A stretch of 45,075 nt of DNA from Alistipes sp. (GCA_017505725.1 JAFVOR010000096.1:1-45075); one strand, 5' to 3'; counted from the first letter of the stretch, positions 16,192 through 25,362 are shown. Notes: generated by a model not told the origin, from the sequence alone. Numbers and translations: made by a program.

Positions 16192-18762
16192 CTATCTGCA
16201 GTTACCGAGATGCTCGATTTTGAGTTGCTTCTTGAATCCCTCAACCGAAAGTGCGGTGTTAACCTTTATCTTGCGCGAAGAGTTTGGCAAGAGGTCGAAA
16301 TAGTTATCCTCGAAGAAGTTGTCGATACCATCCACCGAGAGGTAGACCGCGCGAGCAAAGTTGTCTGCCGAAAGCGTAACCTCTACACCTCCGTCGCACT
16401 TTGTAACTTCTGCCTTAATATTTGTTTTAGGGAAGTTGAGCGCACCTTGCTTTACGAAATAGTTGTGGCTCGAGTACTCCTTGCCATCGACCTTGAGTGT
16501 TGATACAATAACCACATCGTTGGCATCAGCCCCCGCCAAGGCGCTCTCGACAGTCTCATCATACATCACAGTAGAGGTGTTAGCAGGTACGGTTACACCC
16601 TTGTGGAAATGGGTAACGACTTTGCCTGTCAGAGTCATCACCTTGAGGTCGAGCTCGGCTTTTACATTCTGCTGATTGTCCGATACGACAAAGAGACGCA
16701 GACGACCATCACGGCTATATGCCGAGAGGAGATACTTATCGAAGAAGTAGCGGGCGAAGTAGTGCTGTGCCTTCCAACGACCATAGTAGTCGCGGCTTGC
16801 CCACGACGCTACGGGCCAGCAATCGTTGTGTTGCCAGAAGAGCGAACCTTGGCAGAACGGCATATCGCGACGATGGGCCTCGACTGCCAGCTTGATGGCA
16901 TCACCCTGCAATACCTGTCCCATATAGAGGAACTTCTCAAAATCGGTCTGCTCCCAATACTCCTGCTTCATATAGTCGTTAATCTTGCTGTTGGCACTCT
17001 TGCCGCCACGCTGATGCGACATCATAACCTCGGAGTGGATGTTCCAATCCTTGGTGTTCGGAGCATAGAGTTTAACCGAGCCAAACTCGGGGAACGATTG
17101 GAATCCGAACTCCGACATAAAGCGGGTGCGTGTAGTGTTGTAGTTGTCAATCGGATGACGATTGCCCCAAACACCCCAGTAGTGGAAGTCACCCAGGTTC
17201 TTGGCTTTTGACGACTTTACATCCTTGGCTGCCCAAGGCGACATAGGGTGGTAGTAGCGCATAGGATCGTACTTGGCGCATACCTCAGGCAGAAGTTCGT
17301 AGTATTGGAAGTCGAACTGCGCCTTCATTATGTCGTAATACTTCATATCGATACCCTTCTTCTCGAACGAACGCTTACCAGCCACCAATGTGTCGTAGCA
17401 CTCGTTGTTACCACACCACAAGGCGATACAACCATAGTTGCGGAGACGCTTGATGTTGTCGATAGCCTCCTGACGGATATTCTCGATCATTGCACCCTCG
17501 ACAGGGTAGAGCGCACAGCCGAACATAAAGTCCTGCCATACCATAATACCGTTCTTCTCGCACTCCTCATAGAACTTTGCGTTCTCGTATATGCCACCGC
17601 CCCAAACGCGAAGCATATTCATATTTACTGCAACTGCGTCGGCTATAGTCTTTTCGTAAACCTCGTCGGTAACACGAGTGAGGAACGAGTCACAAGGGAT
17701 GTAGTTAGCGCCCTTGGCGAACACACGCTTGCCATTGAGCTCGAAGTAGAATGAACGACCATCCTTGTCCTCCTCGCGAATGACCTTCAACGAGCGAACG
17801 GCAATGTCGTGGTGCTTGCTGTCGACAATGGAGCCATCCACCTCCACCTCGGTACGGAATGCGTAGCGATGAGCCTCGCCCAAGCCATTCGACCACCACA
17901 ACTTTGGCTTTGCGATGCTTATTGGTACAACAGCCTTGTTCTCGCCCTTTGCGAGGGTTGTTGTGCTCTTTGCAAGGGTCTTGCCTGTATTCTCATCGAT
18001 TACGCGGAGAGTGGCGGTTGCCTCCTTCTGCGAGAGAATCTCAAACTCCACATCTATGTCGGCACGCTTGGCAGTGACGCTCTTCTGGTTGTAGAAGATG
18101 TCGTTGATGCGGTGAGCGTTCCAAGCCTCCAGGTATACAGGTCGCCAGATACCAGATGTGACGAGGCGTGGTCCCCAATCCCAGCCGTAGTGGTAGCCCG
18201 CCTTGCGGCAGAATACGCTGATCTTGCGATTGAGCAGACCTCCGTTCTCGGATTGGTCGTTCCAGCGGTAGTATTGGAATGGAAGAGCCTCCCATTTTGG
18301 CATATCGATCTTTACGACCGAATGAAAATAGACCTTGAGCGTGTTCTCCCCCTCACGAAGATGCGGTTTTACATCAATTCGCCAACGGCGGAACATATTG
18401 TCCGCCGAGAGGAGCAGCTTGTCGTTGAGGTAGACATCGGCATAGGTGTCAAGGCCCTCGAATACAAGTTCGATACACTCCTTGTTGAGGATGTCGCTCT
18501 TGGCGGTGAAGGTTGTTTTATAGACCCAATCCTCTTTATCTACCCATTGAACACCACGCTCGTTGAGGCGGAAGAATGGGTCCTCAATAATCTCGTTTGC
18601 CATCAAATCGGTGTGAACAACACCGGGTACGGTGGCACTAAACCAATTAGTTCCTCGATTCTGCTTGAACTGCCATCCCTCGTGAAGCTGTTGCTGCACG
18701 GGAGCGGCGAAGGTCAATGTCGCAAATAGCAGGGTTAAAGTTGAAAGGAGTAATCTCTTCAT
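16192..18762 (-). CDS. Secreted GH2 beta-mannosidase
   Basis: An 856-residue exo-enzyme that removes terminal beta-mannose from manno-oligosaccharides. Signal peptide of about 20 residues (TFAA). A jelly-roll sugar-binding domain is followed by an immunoglobulin-like domain (about 200-320), the TIM barrel (from FYFELNGKRVFAKGANYIPCD, residue 338 on) and C-terminal beta domains. The acid/base is Glu454 in LWCGNNECYD and the nucleophile Glu551 in TRFMSEFGFQSFPE; the GNNE and MSEFG forms, with WGGGIYE, fit beta-mannosidase rather than beta-galactosidase. It is 5 bp after the LRR lipoprotein gene. No SusC/SusD pair is near, so it is not in a classical polysaccharide utilization locus within this window. 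Confidence 0.93.
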   Translation of the reverse strand: MKRLLLSTLTLLFATLTFAAPVQQQLHEGWQFKQNRGTNWFSATVPGVVHTDLMANEIIEDPFFRLNERGVQWVDKEDWVYKTTFTAKSDILNKECIELVFEGLDTYADVYLNDKLLLSADNMFRRWRIDVKPHLREGENTLKVYFHSVVKIDMPKWEALPFQYYRWNDQSENGGLLNRKISVFCRKAGYHYGWDWGPRLVTSGIWRPVYLEAWNAHRINDIFYNQKSVTAKRADIDVEFEILSQKEATATLRVIDENTGKTLAKSTTTLAKGENKAVVPISIAKPKLWWSNGLGEAHRYAFRTEVEVDGSIVDSKHHDIAVRSLKVIREEDKDGRSFYFELNGKRVFAKGANYIPCDSFLTRVTDEVYEKTIADAVAVNMNMLRVWGGGIYENAKFYEECEKNGIMVWQDFMFGCALYPVEGAMIENIRQEAIDNIKRLRNYGCIALWCGNNECYDTLVAGKRSFEKKGIDMKYYDIMKAQFDFQYYELLPEVCAKYDPMRYYHPMSPWAAKDVKSSKAKNLGDFHYWGVWGNRHPIDNYNTTRTRFMSEFGFQSFPEFGSVKLYAPNTKDWNIHSEVMMSHQRGGKSANSKINDYMKQEYWEQTDFEKFLYMGQVLQGDAIKLAVEAHRRDMPFCQGSLFWQHNDCWPVASWASRDYYGRWKAQHYFARYFFDKYLLSAYSRDGRLRLFVVSDNQQNVKAELDLKVMTLTGKVVTHFHKGVTVPANTSTVMYDETVESALAGADANDVVIVSTLKVDGKEYSSHNYFVKQGALNFPKTNIKAEVTKCDGGVEVTLSADNFARAVYLSVDGIDNFFEDNYFDLLPNSSRKIKVNTALSVEGFKKQLKIEHLGNCR

Positions 18763-18767
18763 ATCTC

Positions 18768-19925
18768 TTATTCGGTTATAGGTTCAATGTCGGTGGCATA
18801 TTTGCTCCACTGCTCCTTGTAGGCGTTGAGCGATGCGCTCGGAACAAAGAATTTGCGTCCCTCGGCATTGAGGCTGAATACATCGTTGTTGCCAAGCGCA
18901 GGTGGGGTAGTGGCATAACAAGTGAAACTTGCCAATGCTTTGCAATTCATAAATGCCTGTTTGCCTATGCTCTTTATGCCCGCTCCAAGTGATACTGAAG
19001 TGAGGGCAGAGCAGTTACGGAAGCTATCCTTGCCTATGTTTTCAAGTGCGTTGTCCGCCTTGAAAGAGTGGATGGTATCGCAGTTGATGAATGTGTAGGA
19101 GTAGATATTCTTTACGCCCGAAACATCCACATCAGACACCTTTGCGCCGTCGAGGTAGAGGTTGCGTGCCAACGAAAGCGGATTAGCCCACTCGCTCTCG
19201 AAATCGATATTGCACCACGCTTTGATGCTCGAGATGTGCACCTTGTCGATGTTGTCGCACCCCTCGAACGCATCCTTGCCTATAGACTTGAGTGTTGATG
19301 GTATGGTGACATCCTTAATGCCCACTGCGTAGGTGAAGGCGTAGTCATTTATATTCTCAATGCCCATAGGGATGTTAAGCGATGTGACTTTTGTTCCTCC
19401 CACTAGCAGATGCTCGGCAAAGTAGAGCGGATTGGCGTTGCGGTTGGCGAAAGCTATGCGGCACCACGAGTAGATAGAAGGAATGTGAAGAGAGCGAAGA
19501 TTGTAACACCCCTCGAATGCCTCGGCTCCACAACTGCGAATCCCTTCGCCAAGGGTCAGACACTCCATATTCTTGCAGTCGTAGAATGCGTAATCACCAA
19601 TGCTCTGCACCGAGTTCGGTAGCGAGAGATTGAATATGTTGGTGCACTCCTCGAATGCCCCTTCGCCAATGGTAGTCACTTCTCCGGCAAAGCGGATAAC
19701 ATTGATGTCGTACTCGGAGTAGATAACCTCGGCAACAGCCACATTGAATGCGGTCTCGTCGAGGTTGAGGAGTACCTTGCCATCGGTAGTTGTGAACCAT
19801 ATCTCGTTGTTCTCGGGTGTGCCGAGCGAGGCGACGGTTGTCTCTGGCGTTGTGCCATAATCGTGCTCCTCGCAAGCTATGAGAGCGAATGCTAGGAGCG
19901 CAAACAAAACTTTGAATATCTTCAT
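18768..19925 (-). CDS. BspA-like leucine-rich-repeat lipoprotein
   Basis: A 385-residue surface lipoprotein candidate. I took the ATG at 19923-19925 because MKIFKVLFALLAFALIAC is a signal peptide II with lipobox LIAC (Cys18); the longer open frame to 20066 would overlap miaB. The body is a string of LRR_5 (BspA/TpLRR) repeats of the type IGEGAFEECTNIFNLSLP. Two longer units share the pattern WCxIxF...ANPL. The C-terminus AEGRKFFVPSASLNAYKEQW is the usual BspA closing segment. Such proteins bind host or bacterial surface ligands, but the ligand here is unknown. It is 1 bp downstream of the miaB stop and 5 bp upstream of the beta-mannosidase gene. Confidence 0.85.
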   Translation of the reverse strand: MKIFKVLFALLAFALIACEEHDYGTTPETTVASLGTPENNEIWFTTTDGKVLLNLDETAFNVAVAEVIYSEYDINVIRFAGEVTTIGEGAFEECTNIFNLSLPNSVQSIGDYAFYDCKNMECLTLGEGIRSCGAEAFEGCYNLRSLHIPSIYSWCRIAFANRNANPLYFAEHLLVGGTKVTSLNIPMGIENINDYAFTYAVGIKDVTIPSTLKSIGKDAFEGCDNIDKVHISSIKAWCNIDFESEWANPLSLARNLYLDGAKVSDVDVSGVKNIYSYTFINCDTIHSFKADNALENIGKDSFRNCSALTSVSLGAGIKSIGKQAFMNCKALASFTCYATTPPALGNNDVFSLNAEGRKFFVPSASLNAYKEQWSKYATDIEPITE

Positions 19926-19926
19926 A

Positions 19927-21273
19927 CTACAATGCTTTTCCAAAGAGTGTTGCCGACGAGCAACGGGTAATCTCGACATCCACATAGTCGCCCGTCTTGA
20001 CTCCGTCGATGCGGTCGAATACGACCATCTTATTCTGCGATGTGCGACCGCAAAGTTGCTCATCACTGCGCTTGGACTTGCCCTCGACCAGCACCTCGAA
20101 CACCTTGCCTACATCCTTTTGATTGCTCTCGAGTGAGAGTTCGTTTTGGAGTGCAATAACCTCGGTCAAGCGACGGGTCTTCTCCTCCTCGGTTACATCA
20201 TCCTCGAAATGGCGTGCCGAGAATGTGTCGGGGCGTACCGAATACTTGAACATAAATGCCGAAGCATAACCCACCTCGCGCATAAGCGAGAGTGTTGCCT
20301 CGTGATCCTCCAAAGTCTCGCCACAAAAACCAGATATGAGGTCGGTAGTGATGGCGCACTCTGGCATAGCCTTGCGGATGGCCGCCATACGCTCCAAATA
20401 CCACTCGCGAGTATATTTGCGATTCATCTTCTCGAGCTGAGCATTAGAGCCTGACTGTGCAGGAAGGTGAACTGCCTTGCAGATGTTGCGGTAACTCGCC
20501 ATTGTGGCAATCAGCTCGTCGCTCAAATCCTTTGGATGCGATGTAGCAAAGCGCACACGCAAGAGTGGCGAAATATCTGCCACCTTTGCCAAGAGTTTCG
20601 GGAAGTTGACCTCGCCGTCGGCATAGGAGTTTACATTTTGACCGAGGAGCGTAACTTCGCGGTAACCATTCTCGAAGAGTGTGCGAGCCTCGTTCACGAT
20701 GGTCTCGTGCGAGCGACTGCGCTCACGACCTCGGGTATAAGGCACAACGCAGTAGGCGCAGAAGTTGTTGCAGCCACGCATAATCGAGATAAATCCGCTT
20801 ACGCCATTCTTGTCGAGTCGCACAGGTGCAATATCTGCGTATGTCTCCTCGGTCGAGAGCAGCGTGTTGATGCCTTTGCCTCCGCTCTCCGCCTCACGAC
20901 AGAGATTCGGAAGGTCTCGATAGGTGTCGGGACCGGCCACGATGTCTACTCCCGCACCGCTCTCGAGCAACTCCTCCTTGAGGCGCTCGGCCATACATCC
21001 GATAACGCCCACCAGGAGTGTAGGCTTCTTGCGACGCAGACGACGCATCTCGCTCAATCGTCCCCAAATGCGCTGTTCGGCATTGTCACGCACCGAGCAA
21101 GTGTTGATGAGGATGATGTCAGCCTCCTCTATCTTGTCGGTGTAGAAGTAGCCCTCATCCTGCATAATTGAGACCACAATCTCGCTGTCGCCAAAGTTCA
21201 TCTGGCAACCATAGGTCTCAATAAATATCTTTTTGCCCTCTCCTGTGAGAGGTCTCAAATTTGTCAAACTCAT
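19927..21273 (-). CDS. miaB: tRNA-2-methylthio-N6-dimethylallyladenosine synthase
   Basis: A 448-residue radical SAM methylthiotransferase that adds a methylthio group to i6A37 of tRNA. The N-terminal UPF0004 domain holds the cluster cysteines Cys23 (ETYGCQMN), Cys59 (INTCSVRDNA) and Cys93 (IGCMAE). The radical SAM motif is GCNNFCAYCVVP (Cys168, 172, 175), and a C-terminal TRAM domain ends the protein (VEGKSKRSDEQLCGRTSQNK). The QMN and SVRDNA forms point to MiaB rather than MtaB or RimO. It is 17 bp downstream of the yitT-like gene. Confidence 0.95.
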   Translation of the reverse strand: MSLTNLRPLTGEGKKIFIETYGCQMNFGDSEIVVSIMQDEGYFYTDKIEEADIILINTCSVRDNAEQRIWGRLSEMRRLRRKKPTLLVGVIGCMAERLKEELLESGAGVDIVAGPDTYRDLPNLCREAESGGKGINTLLSTEETYADIAPVRLDKNGVSGFISIMRGCNNFCAYCVVPYTRGRERSRSHETIVNEARTLFENGYREVTLLGQNVNSYADGEVNFPKLLAKVADISPLLRVRFATSHPKDLSDELIATMASYRNICKAVHLPAQSGSNAQLEKMNRKYTREWYLERMAAIRKAMPECAITTDLISGFCGETLEDHEATLSLMREVGYASAFMFKYSVRPDTFSARHFEDDVTEEEKTRRLTEVIALQNELSLESNQKDVGKVFEVLVEGKSKRSDEQLCGRTSQNKMVVFDRIDGVKTGDYVDVEITRCSSATLFGKAL

Positions 21274-21290
21274 CTTCTGTTTTCGGAAAA

Positions 21291-22295
21291 TTACATATTC
21301 TCAAGTTCGTGCTTCTCGGGCATTGGCTTGAATCCCTCGCCAAAGGTGTTGTATGCGTTGGCTACCACCATAAACGCCTTCGGATCGTAATCCTTGATAG
21401 CACGCTGAACCTTCACCAACTCGCGACGAGGTACTACCAGGAATATCATCTCCTTCTCCTCGTTGGTATACATACCGCTAGTCTTGATGTATGTGCCACT
21501 GCGGTCCATCTCCTCGAGAATGTAGCGACGGAACTCCTCGTTGTGATGCGATGTGATGATAAATATTATACGGTCATACGATGCACCGTCGAGCATAAAC
21601 GCAAGTATGCGCGACGAGACATAGATAGCTATGAGCGAATAGAACGACAACTGCCAGCCCTGAGGCTCTCCGCCGCCGATACCGAAGCCGATGACAAGCA
21701 AACCTGCCAATACAACAACCGAGTCGGCTATGAGTACACCCTGCGAGAATGATATGTGGCAATATTTTTGAATCATCATAGCCACGATATCCGTTCCACC
21801 TGTGGTGGCTTGCTGGCGGACCACAAAACCTACTCCCACGCCAAGCACTACTGCGCCTACAATGGTGGTCAACATAAGGTGGTCGCTCATATCGAGAATA
21901 CCGCCGAGCATAAGGGCAGGGTCGAGCGACTGCATTGCCTCTTCAGTTGGGTAGGCGAGGCGAGTGAACAGGTTCATCAAACCCGGTGTGAGCAGTGCTG
22001 CCACTACGGTCTTCGAACCGAAGCGAGGTCCGAAAGATATGAATGCCAATACCAACAACACCGAGTCGAACATATATCCGAATGTTCCAATCTTGATCTC
22101 CGGAAAGAGGTTGTGCAATACAATACCTGCACCATAGACACCACCCGGAACAATGTTGTATGGGCTAATAAACAACACATAGCCTGCTGCCAAAAGTGCG
22201 CATCCTAAAATAATCATAAACCACGACCACCACCATTGGGGCGAAGAGATGTTCGAAACGAGTTCGCTGAACAATTTTTTGGTATCGACCTTCAT
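21291..22295 (-). CDS. YitT-family membrane protein
   Basis: A 334-residue membrane protein. Residues 20-45 start the first helix (WWWSWFMIILGCALLAAGYVLFISPYNIVPGG) and several more follow, giving a YitT_membrane region of about 5-6 helices. A soluble C-terminal DUF2179-type domain starts near residue 240 (YDRIIFIITSHHNEEFRRYIL). PGGVYGAGIVLHNLF and TTGGTDIVAMMIQKY are conserved family blocks. Substrate is unknown; the family is a predicted transporter or channel. It is the first gene of a seven-gene minus-strand run and has a good -7 box 30 bp upstream. Confidence 0.88.
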   Translation of the reverse strand: MKVDTKKLFSELVSNISSPQWWWSWFMIILGCALLAAGYVLFISPYNIVPGGVYGAGIVLHNLFPEIKIGTFGYMFDSVLLVLAFISFGPRFGSKTVVAALLTPGLMNLFTRLAYPTEEAMQSLDPALMLGGILDMSDHLMLTTIVGAVVLGVGVGFVVRQQATTGGTDIVAMMIQKYCHISFSQGVLIADSVVVLAGLLVIGFGIGGGEPQGWQLSFYSLIAIYVSSRILAFMLDGASYDRIIFIITSHHNEEFRRYILEEMDRSGTYIKTSGMYTNEEKEMIFLVVPRRELVKVQRAIKDYDPKAFMVVANAYNTFGEGFKPMPEKHELENM

Positions 22296-22324
22296 TTGCG
22301 AAAAGTTTTTGGGAATTAACTCGG

Positions 22325-22332
22325 CAAATATA
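22325..22332 (-). promoter_or_regulatory. Putative promoter of the yitT-led operon
   Basis: On the minus strand TATATTTG matches TAnnTTTG, with TTTA (near TTTG) 19 bases upstream at 22352-22355. The box is 30 bp before the ATG. The -33 element reaches the edge of the palindromic repeat array. Confidence 0.55.
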
Positions 22333-22357
22333 GTACAATTTAATTAAAAATTAAAAT

Positions 22358-22480
22358 AAAATCGATTCTGATTGACTCTTTTTGCACCTTGCTTGCGTCT
22401 CAAATGCTCACATAGCCCTACTATGCTGCGCTTTTAGCCACTTCGCAACGCACAAAAATAGTCCAATCAGAATCAATTTT
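22358..22480 (+). repeat. Interspersed palindromic element, copy B1
   Basis: A 123-bp palindrome starting AAAATCGATTC and ending GAATCAATTTT. Apical stem CATAG/CTATG with loop CCCTA; conserved internal-loop sides TGCTCA and CTGCGC. First of three tandem copies in the yitT/plsY divergent gap. Confidence 0.85.
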
Positions 22481-22606
22481 AGTTGAGCAGAAAGCACCCT
22501 TCGTTTTTTTGCACCTTGCTTGCGTCTCAAATGCTCACATAGGCCCACTATGCTGCGCTTTTCGCCACTGCGCAACGCACAAAAAAGTCCAATCATAATC
22601 AATTTT
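22481..22606 (+). repeat. Interspersed palindromic element, copy B2
   Basis: A near-repeat of B1, 127 bp downstream of it measured at the GCACC landmark. Apical stem CATAG/CTATG with loop GCCCA. The left outer arm is replaced by TTGAGCAGAAAGCACCCTTC, a spacer that recurs before B3. Confidence 0.82.
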
Positions 22607-22720
22607 AGTTGAGCAGAAAGCACCCTTCGTTTTTGCACCTTGCTTGCGTCTCAAATGCTCACATAGGCCTACTATGCTGCGCTTTTCACCACTTCGCAAC
22701 GCACAAAAATAGTCAATTTT
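22607..22720 (+). repeat. Interspersed palindromic element, copy B3
   Basis: Third tandem copy, 124 bp after B2. Apical loop GCCTA, same conserved internal loop; the right arm is shortened (AGTCAATTTTT). The tract 22721-22770 then carries a degenerate fragment of the left arm (TTTGCCCTTTGCACCTTG) before the plsY promoter. Taken together B1-B3 fill most of the 524-bp gap. Confidence 0.78.
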
Positions 22721-22768
22721 TAGGCTGTTGTCAAACTCTATTTTTGCCCTTTGCACCTTGGCTGCATT

Positions 22769-22799
22769 TTTGGAAGTTTAGAAATTATTGCTATATTTG
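22769..22799 (+). promoter_or_regulatory. plsY promoter
   Basis: TTTG at 22769-22772, a 19-base spacer, then TATATTTG at 22792-22799: an excellent Bacteroidetes sigma-type promoter. It lies about 20 bp before the plsY ATG, leaving a very short leader, and rules out the in-frame TTG at 22751, which is upstream of the promoter. Confidence 0.82.
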
Positions 22800-22819
22800 T
22801 CCCCAGATGCATACGTGAA

Positions 22820-23560
22820 ATGGCTATGATCATAACCTATTATTGCATTGTAACTCTGTTTGTTATCGCATATCTGCTGGGCTCAATTCCGAGCGCAGTG
22901 TGGATCGGTAAGCGCTACTACGGCGTGGATGTCCGTGAGCACGGTAGCCGAAATGCGGGAACTACAAATGTGTTGCGCGTGTTGGGTACTCGTGCGGCAA
23001 TCCCTGTGTTTGTTATCGACTTCCTCAAAGGCTTCGTAGCGGTCAGCATCTTTTCTCTTCTCAAATACGATGTAAATATTCCGTCGGGAGCCTGGATTGT
23101 TAATCTGAAGATTTTGGCGGTTTTTGTGGCAGTTTTGGGACATATATTCCCCGTGTTTGCCAACTTTCGTGGAGGCAAAGGTGTTGCCACAGTTTTGGGT
23201 GCAGTGACGGGTATTCAGCCCAACATCGCAATGCTTTGTTTCGCGGTGTGGTGTGTAGTACTCCTGTTGTGGCACTATGTCTCGCTTGCTTCAATTGTGG
23301 CGGGCTGTTCGTTCCCGATATTTGTATCCATTTTCTCGAGTAGTATATATCTCCGTCACGGACTCCATCATACATCCATTTCGTTCCTGGTATTCTCGTT
23401 TGTAGTGGCGTTGGCATTGGTGTGGACACACCGCAAAAATGTCGGTCGACTGCTTGACGGTACAGAGCCGAAAGTCGATGTGTGGCAATATTTTAGCAAG
23501 GAGATAGCCGAGCGGTTGGGCTTGAGTGACGAGCCACAATCCGGCGAGAATAAACAATAA
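22820..23560 (+). CDS. plsY: Glycerol-3-phosphate acyltransferase PlsY
   Basis: A 246-residue inner-membrane enzyme that moves an acyl group from acyl-phosphate to glycerol-3-phosphate, the first step of phospholipid synthesis. The conserved loops are all visible: YLLGSIPSAVWIGK, the substrate-binding REHGSRNAGTTNVLRVLG, GHIFPVFANFRGGKGVATVLG, and the third loop LWHYVSLASI. About five to six helices. I start at the ATG at 22820 because the promoter is immediately upstream; an ATG at 22826 is also possible. The C-terminal tail (EPKVDVWQYFSKEIAERLG) is hydrophilic. It is 38 bp upstream of an acyl-CoA ligase gene, giving a lipid operon. Confidence 0.95.
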   Translation: MAMIITYYCIVTLFVIAYLLGSIPSAVWIGKRYYGVDVREHGSRNAGTTNVLRVLGTRAAIPVFVIDFLKGFVAVSIFSLLKYDVNIPSGAWIVNLKILAVFVAVLGHIFPVFANFRGGKGVATVLGAVTGIQPNIAMLCFAVWCVVLLLWHYVSLASIVAGCSFPIFVSIFSSSIYLRHGLHHTSISFLVFSFVVALALVWTHRKNVGRLLDGTEPKVDVWQYFSKEIAERLGLSDEPQSGENKQ

Positions 23561-23598
23561 ATTGAATTGAAAGAAAACCTAACCAAATTTATATCATT

Positions 23599-25302
23599 AT
23601 GTTAGACGCAAATTTGATTAAAATGTACGAGCAGTCGTTCCGCGAGAATCGCGAAATGTCGGCTGTAACCAACTACTTTACGGGCGAAACCTACTCGTAC
23701 TATGGCTTTGCCAAGGAGATTGCCAAGTTGCATATCCTTTTTGACGAGGCCGGTATTAAGCAAGGAGATAAAATTGCACTCGTGGGACAGAATACGCCAC
23801 GCTGGTGTGCTGTTTATATCGCAACAATCACCTATGGTGCAGTTATTGTACCTATTATGCAGACCTTCACTTCGAACGACATCTCGCATATCGTGAACCA
23901 CTCGGAGAGCCGCTTGTTGTTCCTCACCGACTCCTATTGGGAGGGCTTGGACGAGGAGGCTGTTCCTGAGGTAGAGGCGGTATTCTCGATTACCGACTAC
24001 CACGCACTTTTCGAGCGCAATGGTAATCGCCTCACCAAGTTTGTGAATGCTATGACCGAGAACTATCGTCGTCGCTATCCAAACGGATTTACGGTGGATG
24101 ATATCAAGTATGCAGATGTTCCAAATGATGCTTTGATGGTATTGAGCTACACCTCGGGTACAACAGGTTATTCGAAGGGTGTAATGCTTACGGTCAACAA
24201 CCTCACAGCCAACATCTACTACGCTGTGAATAAGGTGAATAAGACCACCGGCAAGCATTGGTTCCAGAAGGGTCGCCGCACCCTCGCATTCTTGCCTTTG
24301 GCTCACGCATTCGGTTGCGCTTTCGACTTCCTTGCGCCATTGGCTGCCGGAGGTCACATCAACCTCCTCGGCAAGATGCCTACTCCAAAGGTGTTGATTG
24401 AGGCTATGAAGCGAGTTCAGCCAAGCATCATCTGCTCGGTGCCACTCGTGCTTGAGAAGGTCTATCGCAAGCAGATTGCTCCAATGCTCGAAAAGGGACC
24501 TTTGAGCATTGCGATGAAGGTGCCTTTGGTGAACGAGATTGTACGCTCGCAGATCAAGGCAAAGATGCTCGAATCGTTTGGTGGAAACTTGGAGATGTTT
24601 ATCGTCGGCGGCGCTCCTATGAACCGCGAGACAGAGGCGTTCCTCAAGTCAATTCACTTCCCAATCATCGTGGGTTACGGTATGACAGAGTGTGCTCCAC
24701 TCATCTGTGTAACTCCTCAGCCTGAGGAGTACAAGCTCGGATCGTGCGGAAAGTATCTGAAGGAGTTCCTCGATGTAAAGATCGAGTCTGCTGATTCACA
24801 GAATATCCCGGGCGAGATTATGGTGCGTGGCGAGATGGTTATGCAGGGCTACTACAAGAACGAGGCTGACACTGCGGCAGTGCTTGAGGAGGATGGCTGG
24901 ATGCATACCGGCGATATGGGTGTTATGGATGCAGATGGTACCGTATATATTAAGGGTCGCTGCAAGACTATGATTCTGACCGATACAGGACAGAACATCT
25001 ACCCTGAGCAGATCGAGGATAAGCTCAACAATATGCCACTCGTTATGGAGTCGCTCGTGTTGGAGAATGAAGGTAAGCTCTACGGATTGGTAGTGCCTGA
25101 CTTTACTCAGTGCGAGAAGGAGGGTATCTCCCGTGGGCAGTTGGAGGCTATTATGGCCGACAACCTCAAGATGCTCAATCAGCAGGTTGCAGCCTACGAG
25201 CGTTTGGTTTCGATTACTATCCACATCAGCGAGTTCGAAAAGACCCCTAAGCGTTCGATTAAGCGCTATCTCTACGATGTGAAGAGAATGGGTATAAAGT
25301 AG
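23599..25302 (+). CDS. Long-chain acyl-CoA ligase, copy 1
   Basis: A 567-residue ANL-superfamily enzyme that activates fatty acids with ATP and, probably, CoA. The P-loop is in LSYTSGTTGYSKGVM, the adenine-binding motif in VGYGMTECAPLI, the Asp of HTGDMG binds ribose, and the C-terminal catalytic lysine is expected in EKTPKRSIKRYLYD. No signal peptide or obvious membrane segment, so a cytosolic or peripheral-membrane enzyme. It follows plsY by 38 bp and may supply or recycle acyl chains for that enzyme. A paralog lies directly downstream. Exact chain length and acceptor are not readable. Confidence 0.9.
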   Translation: MLDANLIKMYEQSFRENREMSAVTNYFTGETYSYYGFAKEIAKLHILFDEAGIKQGDKIALVGQNTPRWCAVYIATITYGAVIVPIMQTFTSNDISHIVNHSESRLLFLTDSYWEGLDEEAVPEVEAVFSITDYHALFERNGNRLTKFVNAMTENYRRRYPNGFTVDDIKYADVPNDALMVLSYTSGTTGYSKGVMLTVNNLTANIYYAVNKVNKTTGKHWFQKGRRTLAFLPLAHAFGCAFDFLAPLAAGGHINLLGKMPTPKVLIEAMKRVQPSIICSVPLVLEKVYRKQIAPMLEKGPLSIAMKVPLVNEIVRSQIKAKMLESFGGNLEMFIVGGAPMNRETEAFLKSIHFPIIVGYGMTECAPLICVTPQPEEYKLGSCGKYLKEFLDVKIESADSQNIPGEIMVRGEMVMQGYYKNEADTAAVLEEDGWMHTGDMGVMDADGTVYIKGRCKTMILTDTGQNIYPEQIEDKLNNMPLVMESLVLENEGKLYGLVVPDFTQCEKEGISRGQLEAIMADNLKMLNQQVAAYERLVSITIHISEFEKTPKRSIKRYLYDVKRMGIK

Positions 25303-25362
25303 CTGAGAAATTAAAGAATGAAATAAAATCATTTATATATACATCTATCTTAGTATATAAAT

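Noticed and set aside
17809-18729. A 306-codon plus-strand frame inside the beta-mannosidase gene.
   Set aside because: Fully antisense to a well-supported gene, with no promoter or family resemblance.
16192-18762. Polysaccharide utilization locus around the beta-mannosidase.
   Set aside because: No SusC/SusD pair or sugar-sensing regulator lies close; the only TonB receptor in the window is in the metal operon.
19926-20066. N-terminal extension of the LRR lipoprotein to 20066.
   Set aside because: It would overlap miaB by over 130 bp and hide the lipobox signal peptide.
22358-22720. Possible CRISPR-like array.
   Set aside because: The repeated part is about 100 bp, nearly the whole unit, there are no variable spacers, and no cas genes are near.
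22408-22756. Repeated small proteins (GEKRSIVGLCEHLRRKQGAK) readable on the minus strand of the B array.
   Set aside because: They are translations of the palindromic element, whose conservation is at base-pair level; copies elsewhere do not keep the frame.
22751-22819. TTG start for plsY at 22751.
   Set aside because: It lies upstream of a well-formed promoter; the ATG at 22820 gives the normal PlsY N-terminus.
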